Positions 12,401-22,159 of a stretch of DNA of 64,000 bases are shown in pieces. The stretch comes from Emydura subglobosa (taxonomy: Eukaryota; Chordata; Testudines; Chelidae). The position numbers and the translations under genes are program-made. The stretch spans positions 24,668,631-24,732,630 of the forward strand of contig ML679970.1 of assembly GCA_007922225.1 (NCBI GenBank). Direction: 5' to 3'. The number at the start of each line of letters is the position of its first letter. The stretch's first letter is position 1. The notes under the pieces are model-generated. The model ran no database searches. It had not been told where the DNA came from and saw only the letters and a program-made list of their open reading frames with translations.

Positions 12401-13229
12401 AGTCAGCAATCAAGAGAGACCTTGGGAAATGGGGCAACAGGTTTATTTAATTAATTTATACTTTAAAGGACGTATCATAATATATACATAGGCCCTTGGA
12501 ATAGATCACAAGCAAACAAGTGCTGCCTTAAAGAATCTTGGTTACTTCAATAATTTGAGTAATTTAGTGCCAGAGACACTTAAATAATCAGCCATCAATA
12601 GTGGGGCCAACTCTTAGGTTGGAAAATACAGTGCCTGCTCTTCAGAATGATTTGGGAAACAGAGAACTTAACCTGCCCTTAGCAAATTAATTCACCTTCC
12701 TTCTTTAAAACTCTGGGTATTATCACAAATCAAGACTGGTTTATTTTGGGAATTACCTGACAGTCAGAAGTTACTGAGTAGGAGCACAGCCTGCTCTTAT
12801 GCCCATCACACATACAGAATACCCTCTTTGACAATTCTTCCTCCTCCACCTACCTTGGACTGACTATCAACAGGCATTCTTGGGAAAGTCAGTGAGCCCC
12901 CCTGCCACCTCCATTAATTTAGGGAAATAAATATACTCACTAATAGGAGCTGGGAGCATACTCATGGCAGTGTCCTACTCAGATAGGCAGGCAGGCAGGG
13001 AAGGTGACACAGCTGTCACCACCCATTCTGTGACATCCATCCCTTTCTAGAGCACTGTCGTACTCTCCGACGGGAGTGAAAAGCTCTTCAACTCTATTTG
13101 ATGGGGAATGAGTAGAAGTGGAAGATGGATGGGTTATCCTCCTTCCTTGTATCTTACCAGCCCGTCTTGTCCCCAGGAACCACAGCTACTCAGCACCAAG
13201 CTCAGCAGAACACAGGCTGCCAGAGTCAT
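293..13229 (-). CDS. IL17RB: IL17RB, interleukin-17 receptor B (ten coding exons; 3' part off the window)
   Basis: IL17RB is a single-pass plasma-membrane receptor for IL-17B and IL-17E/IL-25 that signals with IL17RA through a cytoplasmic SEFIR domain. Ten exons on the minus strand join in phase to about 317 codons: signal peptide, a two-part cysteine-containing ectodomain, and a transmembrane helix. Stretches matching the remembered human protein include ATKICV, RCNYTE, YIGFPVE, SLWNPNIT, VEVNFTT, TRTSVRIPV, PYFAGCG and RHKGT. Six N-glycosylation sequons are visible: NIS, NYT, NIT, NFT, NET and NIS. The SEFIR exon(s) should lie left of position 293. CHDH is the divergent neighbour, as in human. 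I am sure of the identity, with slightly less certainty about the first exon and the 5' UTR. Confidence 0.93.
401..1468 (-). other. IL17RB intron between exons 9 and 10
   Basis: AT-rich intron with a T tract at 1069-1088 and an A tract near 458-469. No further exon or recognisable repeat is seen. Confidence 0.7.
1469..1553 (-). CDS. IL17RB: IL17RB coding exon 9 (membrane-proximal ectodomain)
   Basis: The acceptor CCTTCAG is followed by IIPYFAGCGYDCPRHKGTLI and KCVQNQSN plus one base, with donor GTTAGT. It matches human LTPYFPTCGSDCIRHKGTVVLCPQ with all three cysteines kept. 85 nt, phase 0 in and 1 out. Confidence 0.94.
2963..3028 (-). CDS. IL17RB: IL17RB coding exon 8 (66 nt)
   Basis: The acceptor CTGCATTAG is followed by INETRTSVRIPVSDQSNN and ISVQ, with donor GTAAAG. 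It matches human QTRASVVIPVTGDSEGATVQ. Phase 0 on both sides; two N-glycosylation sequons (NET, NIS). Confidence 0.9.
3804..3955 (-). CDS. IL17RB: IL17RB coding exon 7
   Basis: The acceptor CCCCCAG is followed by GA completing Gly, then SLWNPNITVCKIEAKVEVNF and TTSNLGTKYTMLLRECEKCD, ending in VTK with donor GTACAT. It matches human SLWDPNITACKKNEETVEVNFTTTPLGNRYMALIQ. Two N-glycosylation sequons are present. 152 nt. Confidence 0.95.
5139..5186 (-). CDS. IL17RB: IL17RB coding exon 6 (48 nt)
   Basis: The acceptor ATCCACAG is followed by GT completing Gly, then CKDKVMKYSKSCIEV and one base of the next Gly, with donor GTAAGT. It matches human GCLDHIMKYKKKCVKAG, including both cysteines and the MKY core. 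Phase 1 in and 1 out, as both neighbouring exons require. Confidence 0.92.
6495..6621 (-). CDS. IL17RB: IL17RB coding exon 5
   Basis: The acceptor TATTTTAG is followed by WEFHYIGFPVEPETFYFISA, then NLPPANIYEDSPSKSIKLTSP plus one base of Gly, with donor GTAATT. It matches human YIGFPVELNTVYFIGAHNIPNANMNEDGPS. 127 nt, phase 0 in and 1 out. Confidence 0.95.
7645..7772 (-). CDS. IL17RB: IL17RB coding exon 4
   Basis: The acceptor TTCCAG is followed by SIKELTATKICVMSK, then ECIRCNYTEKFQSQ, ending in GNRR with donor GTAAGA. The paired cysteines and the CNYTE motif match human ATKICVTGK and CVRCNYTEAFQTQ. 128 nt, phase 1 in and 0 out. Confidence 0.95.
8616..8636. repeat. (GA)n microsatellite
   Basis: An uninterrupted GA run inside an IL17RB intron, preceded by AAAGAAA. 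Confidence 0.9.
9651..9791 (-). CDS. IL17RB: IL17RB coding exon 3 (N-terminal ectodomain)
   Basis: The acceptor TTTGCAAG precedes GT completing a Gly codon, then PAHELRKRHNLTPADLHNL and onward to INISWSLSMD plus one base of Ala, with donor GTAGGT. It matches the human stretch GPSPEWMLQHDLIPGDL through NVSWVLRAD. It carries one N-glycosylation sequon (NIS). Length 141 nt, phase 1 in and 1 out. Confidence 0.93.
10793..10817 (-). CDS. IL17RB: IL17RB coding exon 2, 25-nt microexon
   Basis: The acceptor CTTTCTTACAG precedes 25 nt coding SIKCGFET plus the first base of a Gly codon, followed by donor GTATGT. It aligns with VQCGSETG near the N-terminus of human IL17RB. Its phase (0 in, 1 out) is exactly what is needed to join the signal exon to the exon at 9651-9791. 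It is too short to be found by ORF length. Confidence 0.85.
11940..12112 (+). repeat. CR1-like LINE 3' end
   Basis: The stretch ends in GGACTAGATGGACCACAGGT then TGATCCAGTATGGCAATTCC TATG. This is the typical reptile CR1 3' terminus as I remember it (DNA level only). It lies in the second IL17RB intron, opposite to the gene. A more diverged copy of the tail is at 14940-14998. Confidence 0.7.
13158..13229 (-). CDS. IL17RB: IL17RB coding exon 1 (signal peptide)
   Basis: On the minus strand an ATG at 13229-13227 opens 24 codons beginning MTLAACVLLSLVLSS, a typical hydrophobic signal sequence. They end at CTG followed by the donor GTAAGA. The phase (0) matches the next exon. No other ATG-led signal peptide was seen upstream, including in the CpG island at 22.2-23.3 kb. 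The human exon likewise codes a short leader. The 5' UTR boundary is not determined: a TTTCAG acceptor-like site and an inverted CCAAT motif lie just upstream. Confidence 0.75.
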
Positions 13230-13740
13230 CTCCGCTTGCAGGAGCGATGCAACCTGGCTGAGATTCCCTCTGTTCTTCTTGGGATCCTACTCACTACAAA
13301 TCACTGAAAGCCTAAGCTCAGTGCCAAGGGTGTAGAGTCCCCTTTGCCTCCTGCACAGCCAATGCATTACTCAAAGCTTTTCTCCTCCCACTCCCCCAGA
13401 TATGGCCTGTCAGCAAGTCTGAAAACACTGCAATAAAAACCAACCCCTAAAGAGCTTTGGCTCTAAGCCAATACATAAACAGAAGAAGAAATAAACACAC
13501 TGTAACCCAGAAGAGTCACTTTTAGAATGCACAGGGAGTAGCAATAAGGCTCAGAGCAAAGCCTGCCAACGTCTTCCTGGAAGCTTTCTCCTGTGCCTAG
13601 CTAAGCAGCAAGATTCCCCCCTTCCACACTCTGGGAACCCTTATACAATAACTGAGGTCATGTAATTAATAAAAACAGAATATCTGGCTGTGTCTTCAGC
13701 TTTAACTTTTTGCTCTCTGGATTTCAGAGCCACTTACCAT
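13230..13740 (-). promoter_or_regulatory. Candidate IL17RB 5' UTR / proximal promoter region
   Basis: This region is immediately upstream of the signal-peptide ATG. On the minus strand it contains an ATTGG (inverted CCAAT) motif near 13362, pyrimidine tracts, and an acceptor-like TTTCAG at about 13305. A strong donor-like ATG|GTAAGTGG lies at 13738/13737, which could end an upstream noncoding exon. No TATA box is obvious. Whether transcription begins here or in the CpG island 9 kb away cannot be decided from sequence. Confidence 0.35.
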
Positions 13741-14939
13741 ATACAGCAGTGGAGTGGAGTGGTCAGCAACACACAGTGATCAAGTGGTTGGACTGAATCC
13801 ATTCCTGGTGTTACAGGGAAAGAATGGGCTGGTACCCAGTTTTGCTTCTTTGTGATGCTTAAAGAATATCTGAATTTTTTCTCTCCCAGAACAAAGTTTT
13901 TTCCCTCCTTGTTCTTTATGTTAGAAAGTCAAGTCCTGTCTGTGTGGTTGGCACTAATGTCTGGAGAACTAGCACAACAGTCACATTACAGAAGCCAAGA
14001 GACTGAAACCAACCAATTGAAAGGAGAAGGAATTTTTATTCAGGCTGCTTGAAAGCTCTAGTTTTTGGGGTTTTTTTTGTTAACACATATTTAACTATAA
14101 TGTCCAATAAACATTTTGGAGTAAGGATGCCTTTGTTAAAGGTTTAACCTCTTCTCTCCCCACCTCTTCAGTTCGGTTTTAGAGCCCACAGTAAAGTTTC
14201 TAAGACGTTTAGAAGGTCCTCCAGCAAAACCAGGGTTGATCAGACTTGACATTCTCAAGGTAAAAGAACATGCCAAGAAAAAAATTAAAACCCAAAAGAA
14301 AAAAGAAAGCGCCAAACTTAGTTTAATGGCAAGTATAGACAAGGACAAACTGTTCAGCATCATTTCAGAAACTATTGTTAAAACATACAGGTCAAGGCAT
14401 GGGATATACAAACATACAATTCTGATTTATAGACAAATATACTATGTCAACTTTATCATCTCAGGTCTGCAGATTTTTGGAATCACATTACAACTGAGTA
14501 CCACTCTACACACATTTTAGGTGTAGCTATACAGCTGTAGGCGGCCTCAGAGTTCTACGTATAGGTGCAATGAAAACATTAGTTACTTGGCTCTTTGCTC
14601 TGTTCTTTTGAAATTACCTAGCAGCAGTAATTTAAAAACAAATAATTAAAATCTTTAGAACATTTTTCAACAATTTGAAAGCAAACAAATTTAAAACTGA
14701 TAAATGGATTACTTTGAACACAAGATACCATTGTAGCCAATAACTTAGTAGGATTCAAAAAAAGGATTTGATATTTACAGAATATGGAAAATATCCACAT
14801 TTGCATTGGATAGAATAAAATAATATAATGGGTAGAAAATGTACTGTTTCAGTGCTTACTCTAATGCCTAGCTGACAGAGATTCTGAAGAAACTGAACAG
14901 GTTATTCCATAACTGTCCAATACACCTTCCTTCACCTTC

Positions 14940-14998
14940 TTTTGAAGCTTGATCACTGGTCTGATTAGATATGGCAATTCCTATGTCCTATGTTCCTA
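14940..14998 (+). repeat. Diverged CR1-like tail
   Basis: CTGGTCTGATTAGATATGGC followed by AATTCCTATGTCCTATGTTC resembles the terminal repeat of CR1 elements, with the characteristic reiterated CTATG end. Confidence 0.5.
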
Positions 14999-15239
14999 AC
15001 TTATAGGAACTTTAAAGTAGGTTATAAATTTGAGGGTTGACTGCTTAACAATATGTTTAAATACATGAAAGAAAAAAAATTAGTACAAAACATGCTATTT
15101 AACAACCGAGTGGTCTTTTTTGAATAGACCATAATGATCTCAAGTCAATAGCATTGTTGACTCTTGGCCAGAGCAGTTAGACAATATTCAGGGCCTTGCT
15201 GGGTTGTTTATGATAGGAAGAGAAACTGATTATACCAGT

Positions 15240-15650
15240 CAAGTATTTCTTTGGTGCAATCCTGTTTATTTTACAAAGAATTTACACAAAGTCCTGTTTC
15301 ACTGAACACAGTAGAAACAACCAACAGGAAGCAGTTCCCTAGCTCAGAATTTTCAAGCCTGTCTTTCCAACCAGCACTCTGCTCAAAAGAAGCTCTCTTT
15401 CAGCTTCATCCCACAGCCACACATTGCTTCTCCCACTGTCTGCTAGCCTTCTGGTTCGTTTCACACACACTTGGACAGACATCTGCAACCAAATCAATGC
15501 TTCAAACTTGGCATTTGCAATCAGCCTCCACGGAAACTTCTCAGGCCACATGGCTCAGCTTCTACTCAGACCTTGCCATGTTGGGCAGTGGCTTCCATTG
15601 TTTCAACTATCACTAAACAAAGGGCCATTTAATAACCCCCTCATTTAATG
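15240..15650 (-). repeat. Possible solo-LTR-like interspersed repeat
   Basis: A compositionally distinct C-rich block with open frames on both strands and no coding homology I recognise. Read on the minus strand it ends near GTAAAATAAACAGGATTGCA, a polyadenylation-signal-plus-CA arrangement often seen in LTRs. No target duplication was confirmed. It could equally be an unclassified repeat. Confidence 0.25.
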
Positions 15651-16074
15651 TGAATGAAAGATGGCTAGCATGTGTCTCACTTTCAAGGAGTCCAATGATT
15701 ACCCATACTGTAGCTCAAAGACACACCTGCTGGCAGCAAGCAACATGCTCCAGCAAAACAGTATAATGTGAATTACATGATAACTCAGCAGATATCATGC
15801 TCAAAGTTCTTTCCTTCAGTTAAGGTAAGTAAGTATCCAAGAGAAACTGGACTAGAAGAAATAGGCATTTACTTAATACTGGATATTATGTTCAGGATTA
15901 GAATGTTTTATTTGTATATTGGGCTTACTTACAGTTTGTTTGTGAAAGTTCAACAGAAGCGTCTGCAATGTGACCCCGTATTACTTTGGGAAAATGCTTT
16001 GGTCTAATAGGAGTTAGCATTCTGTTCTCTCCTTTTCTGCACGGGGAGTTTATAAAAGACAACACTGTGTGAAT

Positions 16075-16087
16075 GGGGGGGGGGGGG
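16075..16087 (+). repeat. Homopolymer G13
   Basis: Thirteen consecutive G followed by AGCGGTGGAGGGG. It is directly visible, polymorphic-prone and a possible assembly weak point. Confidence 0.95.
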
Positions 16088-19000
16088 AGCGGTGGAGGGG
16101 ATGAGTAAGAGTATGTCGCAAACAGATGCTGGAAAATAAGTTTTCTACTAATAATTGAGAAAGGTTGTGTGAGTAAAATGGAAACCCTGCCAAGAAGTTC
16201 CCCATGGTTTCAGAAGAAGTTCCACTACAAAAACTAAAAAGAGGCAGTCCTGGCTAAGTGTGCTTGTGACATTATGCAAGCATTTTAAGAGTTGTAGAAG
16301 CAGTCCTAAATATGACTGCCTTTTCAAAGCAGAATGAGAGAAGCTTTGTTGAAGGATAAACTATATGATAATATCACAAGCAAGTATTAATCCTTTGTAA
16401 ATCTCTAAGAACACATGCTACTTCTATAAATCCATGAGGGAACCTCACTTGTGGAGAGTCTGCTAGACTCGACTGTGCTACACACATTAAATAAATTATT
16501 GTTAAATATTACCTGCAAAGGAAAAAAATGAGGGTTTTTTTTGCTCCTTTACAATGTATAATAAAAGTTTTTGTAAAGTTTCTTTTCCTGCTTGTTTTTT
16601 ATGTTAACAATATCAGTATATCAGTCCTACCTAACGTTTTTTCCCTCATGGACTCCTTAGGTAATTAGAAAACCTATTTTCTGTCTACAAATGAAGGGAC
16701 AACGGTGTTAGAATCTTCAGAATAGCTTTTCTTCCCAGTCTTTTTCAAGAGTTTAAGTTAAATATTAATGAAAAACAACAGCAAAAAAAGTAAGTCAGCC
16801 TGACATTTTCTTCCCCTCATAATTGTTCAAATTTTAGTCTTGTCTTTTGCATGTCATCATCTTGCTAATCTTCTCATCATTTAATCCGTGTCTCCAGCAA
16901 AAATAGGGCATGCAAACTCAAAAAATTCTAATGTAAAAAGTCAAAAGAGAAAAATAGCTTTAAAAATCCTTTGGGAAAAGACCTAGCATTTGTATTTTAT
17001 TTTTATTTGTTTTACTTGTATAATGCCTCTGTAATGTATTTTCTTGTTGTACTTGATCTTTTTAATAAAAAAAGAATGACCCAAACTCACACTTCGTAGT
17101 AAATTTTTAGACTATGCTTTACTGACAGTATGTGTGAAATTTTATAATCAGTTATGGTCTATTGAACAATTATCAGACATCAATCTATTGTGACTTTATA
17201 GTCCATCATCGTGTACTGCTTTTGCTCCATAATCATAGCAAATAACTATTAATAGTTCAATCTACTTCTCTTTTTGTCTCCAGAATATAATGTCAATGAT
17301 TTTGAGATAAGTTACTTATTGTTCAACACGCCAACTCAGGCATTACAAAAACTCTTTCACAACCACATCAGCACCCAAAACTTTCATCCACTTGTAACAA
17401 GACCTGCAGGATCAAGACAATGGGGTCTGTTCTCCTGGGGCTGCACATAAATAACTCCCACTATCATCTACAGCTGTTACTCATCTGTAGTGATGGAAAA
17501 TTAGAACCAAGTATACTCTGAGAGGCAGATCCTCAGGTGGTATAAATTGACATAGCTTTATTAAAGTCAATGAAGCCACAAGTTCTGGCCCTGAACTTCC
17601 TTACAAAATGTTAATGGAAAACATTAATACACAAATACAGCAGAAGTCTGTACTCGTAAAGGAAATGCTTTGGGATTTTTTTTCAAAACCATAAAAGCAA
17701 TTCATCAACAACAAAAAATAATCCCCTTTACAATTCCATTAAAAATAAAAACATCACTGAACAGAAAGCATATTTATCTTGGTCTATATCAAACAACATA
17801 TGTTCCATCTATTTCTCATTAGCTTCAACAGAACAGAAACAGCTGCCTGAGTCATCATTGTTTATTCTCTGCCTTTACTATAAATGGTCAGCTTTATATT
17901 CTAACCATCACCAATCATAGTGATTATTTTTAATTACTGTGGATTTGAAGACTATTAACCTCACAGTGATCAGGAATTTATTTCTTTTACAATACACTTC
18001 TTGACATTTTTAGAGCACATTTTAAAATTATTTTTCTGGTATTGCCTAAAACTAAGCCTTCCCTAAAGCTTTTCCCTCATCTTCATCAGTGACCAAAGCA
18101 AGGAATTCGTTTCTATAATACATTCATGTCCTGATTCTCCTTTCACATTGTTGTAAAATCAGGGGTAACTCCACTGAAGTCAACTCAGTTATACCATTAT
18201 AAAACCCATGTGTGAGAAAAATCAGCCCCCCCATCTCCACTGCTGAGAAATAATCAGAGTCCACATCTTTTGTGTGACAGCAGGTCACCCAACCACCCTG
18301 ATACAAAATCTGCTAACATTTCTTACTATTAAGTCACACTGGTCAGCAGTGGAGCGGAGGGGGGAGGGGGAAAGTGGAAAGGGAAGCTAATTATAGTTTC
18401 ACTTCCTCAAACTCTATGTTCAGGTGGATTTTGCAGCCTAATACTGTGGTAGCACCAGGAACTCTATCTTCTGGTGTCTCATTAGCATAAAGAACAACCA
18501 AGATTTCAGATGTATAATCATTTGAGTTGAAAATCAATACTTTGCCAGGGATAGCAAAGCAATAGTAATACATAATAGCAGCACTCATCCAGCCCAGCTG
18601 TTAAGAAATATAGACAGCCAAATTTTACTACCTCCTTCCTCCTCAGCACTCCCTCCTTCTATCCTCCTTTGCTCCACTCTCCAGGACTGGGTCTAAAGAT
18701 AGCAGGGCAGCAGTTGTACTACTTCAAATGTCACCACTCTTCTGTTTGCTTTAATATATACTATGAGATAAACAGAGATTGGCAGGCACACTTGTTTTTA
18801 CATGCAGATGTTCTCAGAAGTATTTAAGAAAAACTTTAAGGCTCAAAATCTGCTCTCAGTTATTCACAGAACTCTATAAGGTTGCACATGGATATCGGAG
18901 GGTGAGCAGAATTTAGTCGTAGCTTATACATTTAAAGCACTGAAATATAATTTTAAGTTTTTATTTAAGAATGTATTTCTAAATGAACATAGGTGTCTAC

Positions 19001-19434
19001 ACCCTTATAATATTTTACATTTAGGTGCACCTTTCATCATGAAGGAATCTAAAATCCTTTATCAGTTATATACGTTACATGCGACACCAGAAAAATGCAG
19101 TCACACTTGAGGTTGAGCATGTGGCAAACAAGCAATATCCAGTACACTACACAATGGTAAAGTGATGTCCATTTTTACCAGGGGCATTGGGGCAAACCAA
19201 TATTCTTATGGAAAATGCCATGGGCTTTTTATTTTATTTATCTTGATATTTATATGCTCATCACACTGGTGTCTGACCGCCTCACAAAGATTAATGGATT
19301 TATTCAACTAGCCAAAAGTAGAGAAACTCAGCAAAAAGTATCTGCCTATATTTTAGTACTTGATTAATCATATACATGTAACTATTGCTTTGCATATTTA
19401 AAAACTAACAGCTGCTCAACTGATGAGTTGTTAA

Positions 19435-19557
19435 TAGGGTGATCAGATAGCAAATGTAAAAAATCAGGATGGGAGTGGGAGATAATAGGCACCTATATAA
19501 GAAAAAGCTCTGAATATTGGGACTGTCCGTATAAAATCTGGGCATCTGATCACCCTA
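19435..19557. mobile_element. 123-bp MITE with perfect 14-bp terminal inverted repeats
   Basis: It starts TAGGGTGATCAGAT and ends ATCTGATCACCCTA, exact reverse complements. It is flanked on both sides by GTTAA (19430-19434 and 19558-19562), a candidate 5-bp target duplication. It shares its termini and internal words (GGCACCTAT, GGGACTGTCC) with the longer element at 21784-22116. It is a non-autonomous DNA transposon of a family common in turtles; the superfamily is not assigned. Confidence 0.85.
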
Positions 19558-19699
19558 GTTAAACATAAACTAGTAAGATTAAGTTTTGTTTTGTTATAAA
19601 AGGTAAATGGAGTTACTGACAGCACAAGTTATTTTCTTGCAGAAGCAATAATAGAAAGGGTTTCAGATACAAGATGAGAACACACCTCCTGTCACCATA

Positions 19700-20410
19700 C
19701 AAACTAATGGCCAGACTGTCAATTACTTACTCCCCCTAGTGAACATTATTCACTCAAGTGGTCCCATAAGGGATTACTTTTCTGAGCAACTACTCACCAA
19801 TGGGAGAAAGAAGTTCACAATCTGGCTCCGAACTAGTTACAGCAAATATCCCGCTATTACCCATCTCATCATGCTTATTTAACAATAAAAATCTCAGCAA
19901 AAAAACCACATTAATACGTTAACATTCCACCATGGAGCCAGAAATTCATAGGCAACAACTTAGGGAAGGATACGTGACAATAACTTGGGGGAAAAAACAC
20001 TGCAAACATAATAAACAAACCTGTCATCTCAAACTCTCTGGAGAATAATTCAAACCCTCAGGAGAAGAAAATCTCAAACCCACTGAAGAACAAACACATG
20101 ATCTCAGAACAGAGGTATGAACTAACCACTGTAATTCTTTTGAAACTGTCACGAATGTTCTGAAGCAAAAGACAACGTGAGATTTATCATCTAAATACAG
20201 AGTTCAGGAAGGACAGGAATTAGTTCCCCTCCAGAAAGACAACTCTCCAATAATCTTCATCTCACTCCTAAAACCGAATGCTCCCGTCACTACCAAGAAA
20301 GGTCACCGTACCTGAATACATGATGAACATAATCTAGAGCTCCGAGACATAATTCAAGCATTCCAGAAAAAAGCCATATCTCAGCAATCAGGCTGATAAG
20401 CTTCTATATT
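19700..20410. other. Unclassified, probably old repetitive sequence
   Basis: This stretch includes GTGGTCCCATAAGGGATTAC-type words resembling old amniote repeats, followed by about 450 bp of A/C-rich DNA with no coding support. I cannot name it. Confidence 0.3.
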
Positions 20411-20411
20411 T

Positions 20412-20612
20412 ATGGTTTCAGAGGGGTAGCCATGTTAGTCTGCTTTTAGCAGAACAGCAAGAGTCCTGTGGCACCTTAAAGACTAACAAATGTATTTGGG
20501 CATAAGCTTTCGTGGGCAGAATGCATCCGACGAAGTGGGTTTCTGCCCACGAAAGCTTATGCCCAAATAAATTTGTTAGTCTTCAAGATGTCACAGGACT
20601 CTTGCTGTTTTT
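20412..20612. mobile_element. Penelope-like terminal hairpin: inverted dimer with degenerate hammerhead core
   Basis: Two arms (20454-20520 and 20542-20608) are near-perfect inverted copies around a 21-nt loop. Each arm holds AGACTAACAAA, GGCATAAGCTTTCGTGGG and a GTGGCACCTT-like word. This is a sequence family I know from reptiles and amphibians and associate with Penelope-like retroelements. In the + direction 20527-20533 reads CCGACGA (hammerhead core CUGANGA with one change), 20535-20539 pairs with 20546-20550 (GTGGG/CCCAC), GAAA follows at 20551-20554, then the short GC-TTAT-GC stem. The cleavage-site UH is replaced by CC. Family assignment is from memory; the pairing is seen. Confidence 0.65.
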
Positions 20613-21289
20613 ATATTTATGTGTGTAATGGTTTATGCATATTACCAAATATGACTTTAGATTGCAGAATAAATTAAACTATTGAAGAAGCAGTAAATCA
20701 ATTAATCACATTTTTCTTTCAGTATTTAGTTATATAAAACATGATGATTTATGACTTCCTTTTTAATATATAGCACCAAAGATAATGACACTTCACAGAT
20801 AAACTCTGGAATACTAACTTTAATATTATCACTGAAATGATCTTCTCAGATGTCTTTATAAACATATCTAAAGAGTACTATTTATTTTAAGAACAGACGA
20901 GCATGTAATGCAGCTGTGGACACAATGTCTATTCTACAGCAAAGGGTCTTGGCTTAAATATTATATACTGTAGGCAATTTAGAATAGATGATAACCTAAT
21001 GGGAAAATAAATTAGATACACTTATAAAGTTTTTATTGCCAAATGTAATATATTCTTATATCTGTTCAAACAAGTTCTGTCCTTTGAAGTTTGTGATATC
21101 ACATTATTAATCCGCAGTATTCTAAAGATTTGATATGTAAATCCTATCTGAGTTTGCAAATATCTGTTGGCCCAATAATAATAAGCAGAACATGTAAAGC
21201 ATTTATATAAACAATAACACAGTATGTGAAGCATACCCAATAACGAACAGCAAAACAATGGTACAATTACAGAGTGATCCTATTTTCCC

Positions 21290-21470
21290 CCAGCAGTACA
21301 ATCAGTGTGAAATTTCCAACTATATTTCCCTAATGTCCTTTCCAGACCATTTTTAAATGTTCCAGGCAATGAAGCTTCCAACATTTCCCATCCCAGCTTA
21401 GTTGATACTACTTCAAATATATTTCCTGAAGATTTCTTTAATTAATTTCTTAACCATCCACTTTGAAAGC
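21290..21470 (+). repeat. Old CR1-type LINE fragment
   Basis: Words such as CTAATGTCCTTTCCAGACCA, TTTTTAAATGTTCCAGGCAA and GAAGCTTCCAACATTTCCC match a CR1-family consensus widespread in turtles and crocodiles, as I remember it. It is clearly diverged. Confidence 0.55.
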
Positions 21471-21783
21471 AGGCCTACCCAATCAGATTTTAAGCAATTC
21501 ATCCCGTGTGTTTGTCAGCATAGCTAGAATGGCTGTTTCGCTTATGACACAAAGCTTGTGCCTACCGGCATCAACCACAGGCCCCGTCAAAAACTCAGTT
21601 CTGGCTATGCTCAAACTGCTGAAAATTTTCCATTAAAAAAATAGCACACATCCACCATTTTAATAATGATTTCCATGCAAATTTCCAACATCCCTACTTT
21701 TTAGTAAAAACAGATTAGGATGCTTTTAAAGTAGGTCTACACCATGGGTCCATCTGGTTTTAAATTAGTTTAGCTGAGCTAAT

Positions 21784-22116
21784 TAGGGTGACCAGATGTC
21801 CCAGTTTTATAGGGACAGTCCCGATCTCCAGGGCTTTTTCTTACATAGCAGAGTTGGCCAAATTTACTGACCCAGGGAGGTTCTCCTCCCTGCTGGGCAG
21901 AATCCTCTAGCCCCACCACCTTGCCACAAGGCAGAAGCTCCAAGCTCCCCACCCCAATCTGGTAGATGGGGGCATAAGGGGCTCCGCCAGCTGCACTTGA
22001 ACTGTAAAAGAGCCGCATGTGCCTCACGAGTCACGGTTTGGCCACCTCTGTTATACAGGCACCTATTACCCATTACCCCTGCCCTGATTTTTCACACTTG
22101 CTATCTGGCCACCCTA
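21784..22116. mobile_element. MITE of the tagggtgaccagat family, split by a nested insertion
   Basis: The 5' half (21784-21848) starts TAGGGTGACCAGATGTCCCA and the 3' half (22051-22116) ends TATCTGGCCACCCTA. They are the two ends of one fold-back element, as in the intact 123-bp copy at 19435. A second element (21849-22050) sits inside. The outer element therefore predates the inner one. It lies right at the edge of the CpG island. Confidence 0.85.
21849..22050. mobile_element. 202-bp hAT-like non-autonomous element nested in a MITE
   Basis: The ends CAGAGTTGGCCAAA and TTTGGCCACCTCTG are inverted repeats with one mismatch, with the CAG-start typical of hAT/Charlie elements. The flanks TTACATAG (21841-21848) and TTATACAG (22051-22058) agree at 6 of 8 positions, consistent with a decayed 8-bp hAT target duplication. 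No coding capacity. Confidence 0.8.
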
Positions 22117-22159
22117 TGCAATGATGGGATCCTTGTGAGTACCCCAGCCCGCTGTGGAT

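Larger units (their letters stand above)
1554..13157 (-). other. Remaining IL17RB introns
   Basis: This stretch holds the exons listed separately. The intronic sequence between them is mostly unique-looking AT-rich DNA. Seen inside it: an old palindromic amniote repeat near 2245-2310 (CCATATTGAAGCTAATGAG then CCCATTGGTTTCTATGG), a GA microsatellite at 8616-8636, an old CR1 tail at 11940-12112, and poly-T at 11419-11430. Long chance frames occur, for example + 6897-7484, but none has splice or homology support. Confidence 0.6.
13741..19434. other. Intergenic/5' region with little recognisable content
   Basis: AT-rich DNA with no exon-like segment found. It contains a CR1-tail relic (14940-14998), a possible LTR-like stretch (15240-15650), a 13-G run (16075-16087) and a purine-rich stretch (18352-18380). 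The short frames here lack support. Confidence 0.5.

Noticed and set aside
15251..15616. 121-codon frame on +
   Set aside because: C-rich block also open on the minus strand. No recognised homology or splice context; more likely repeat-derived.
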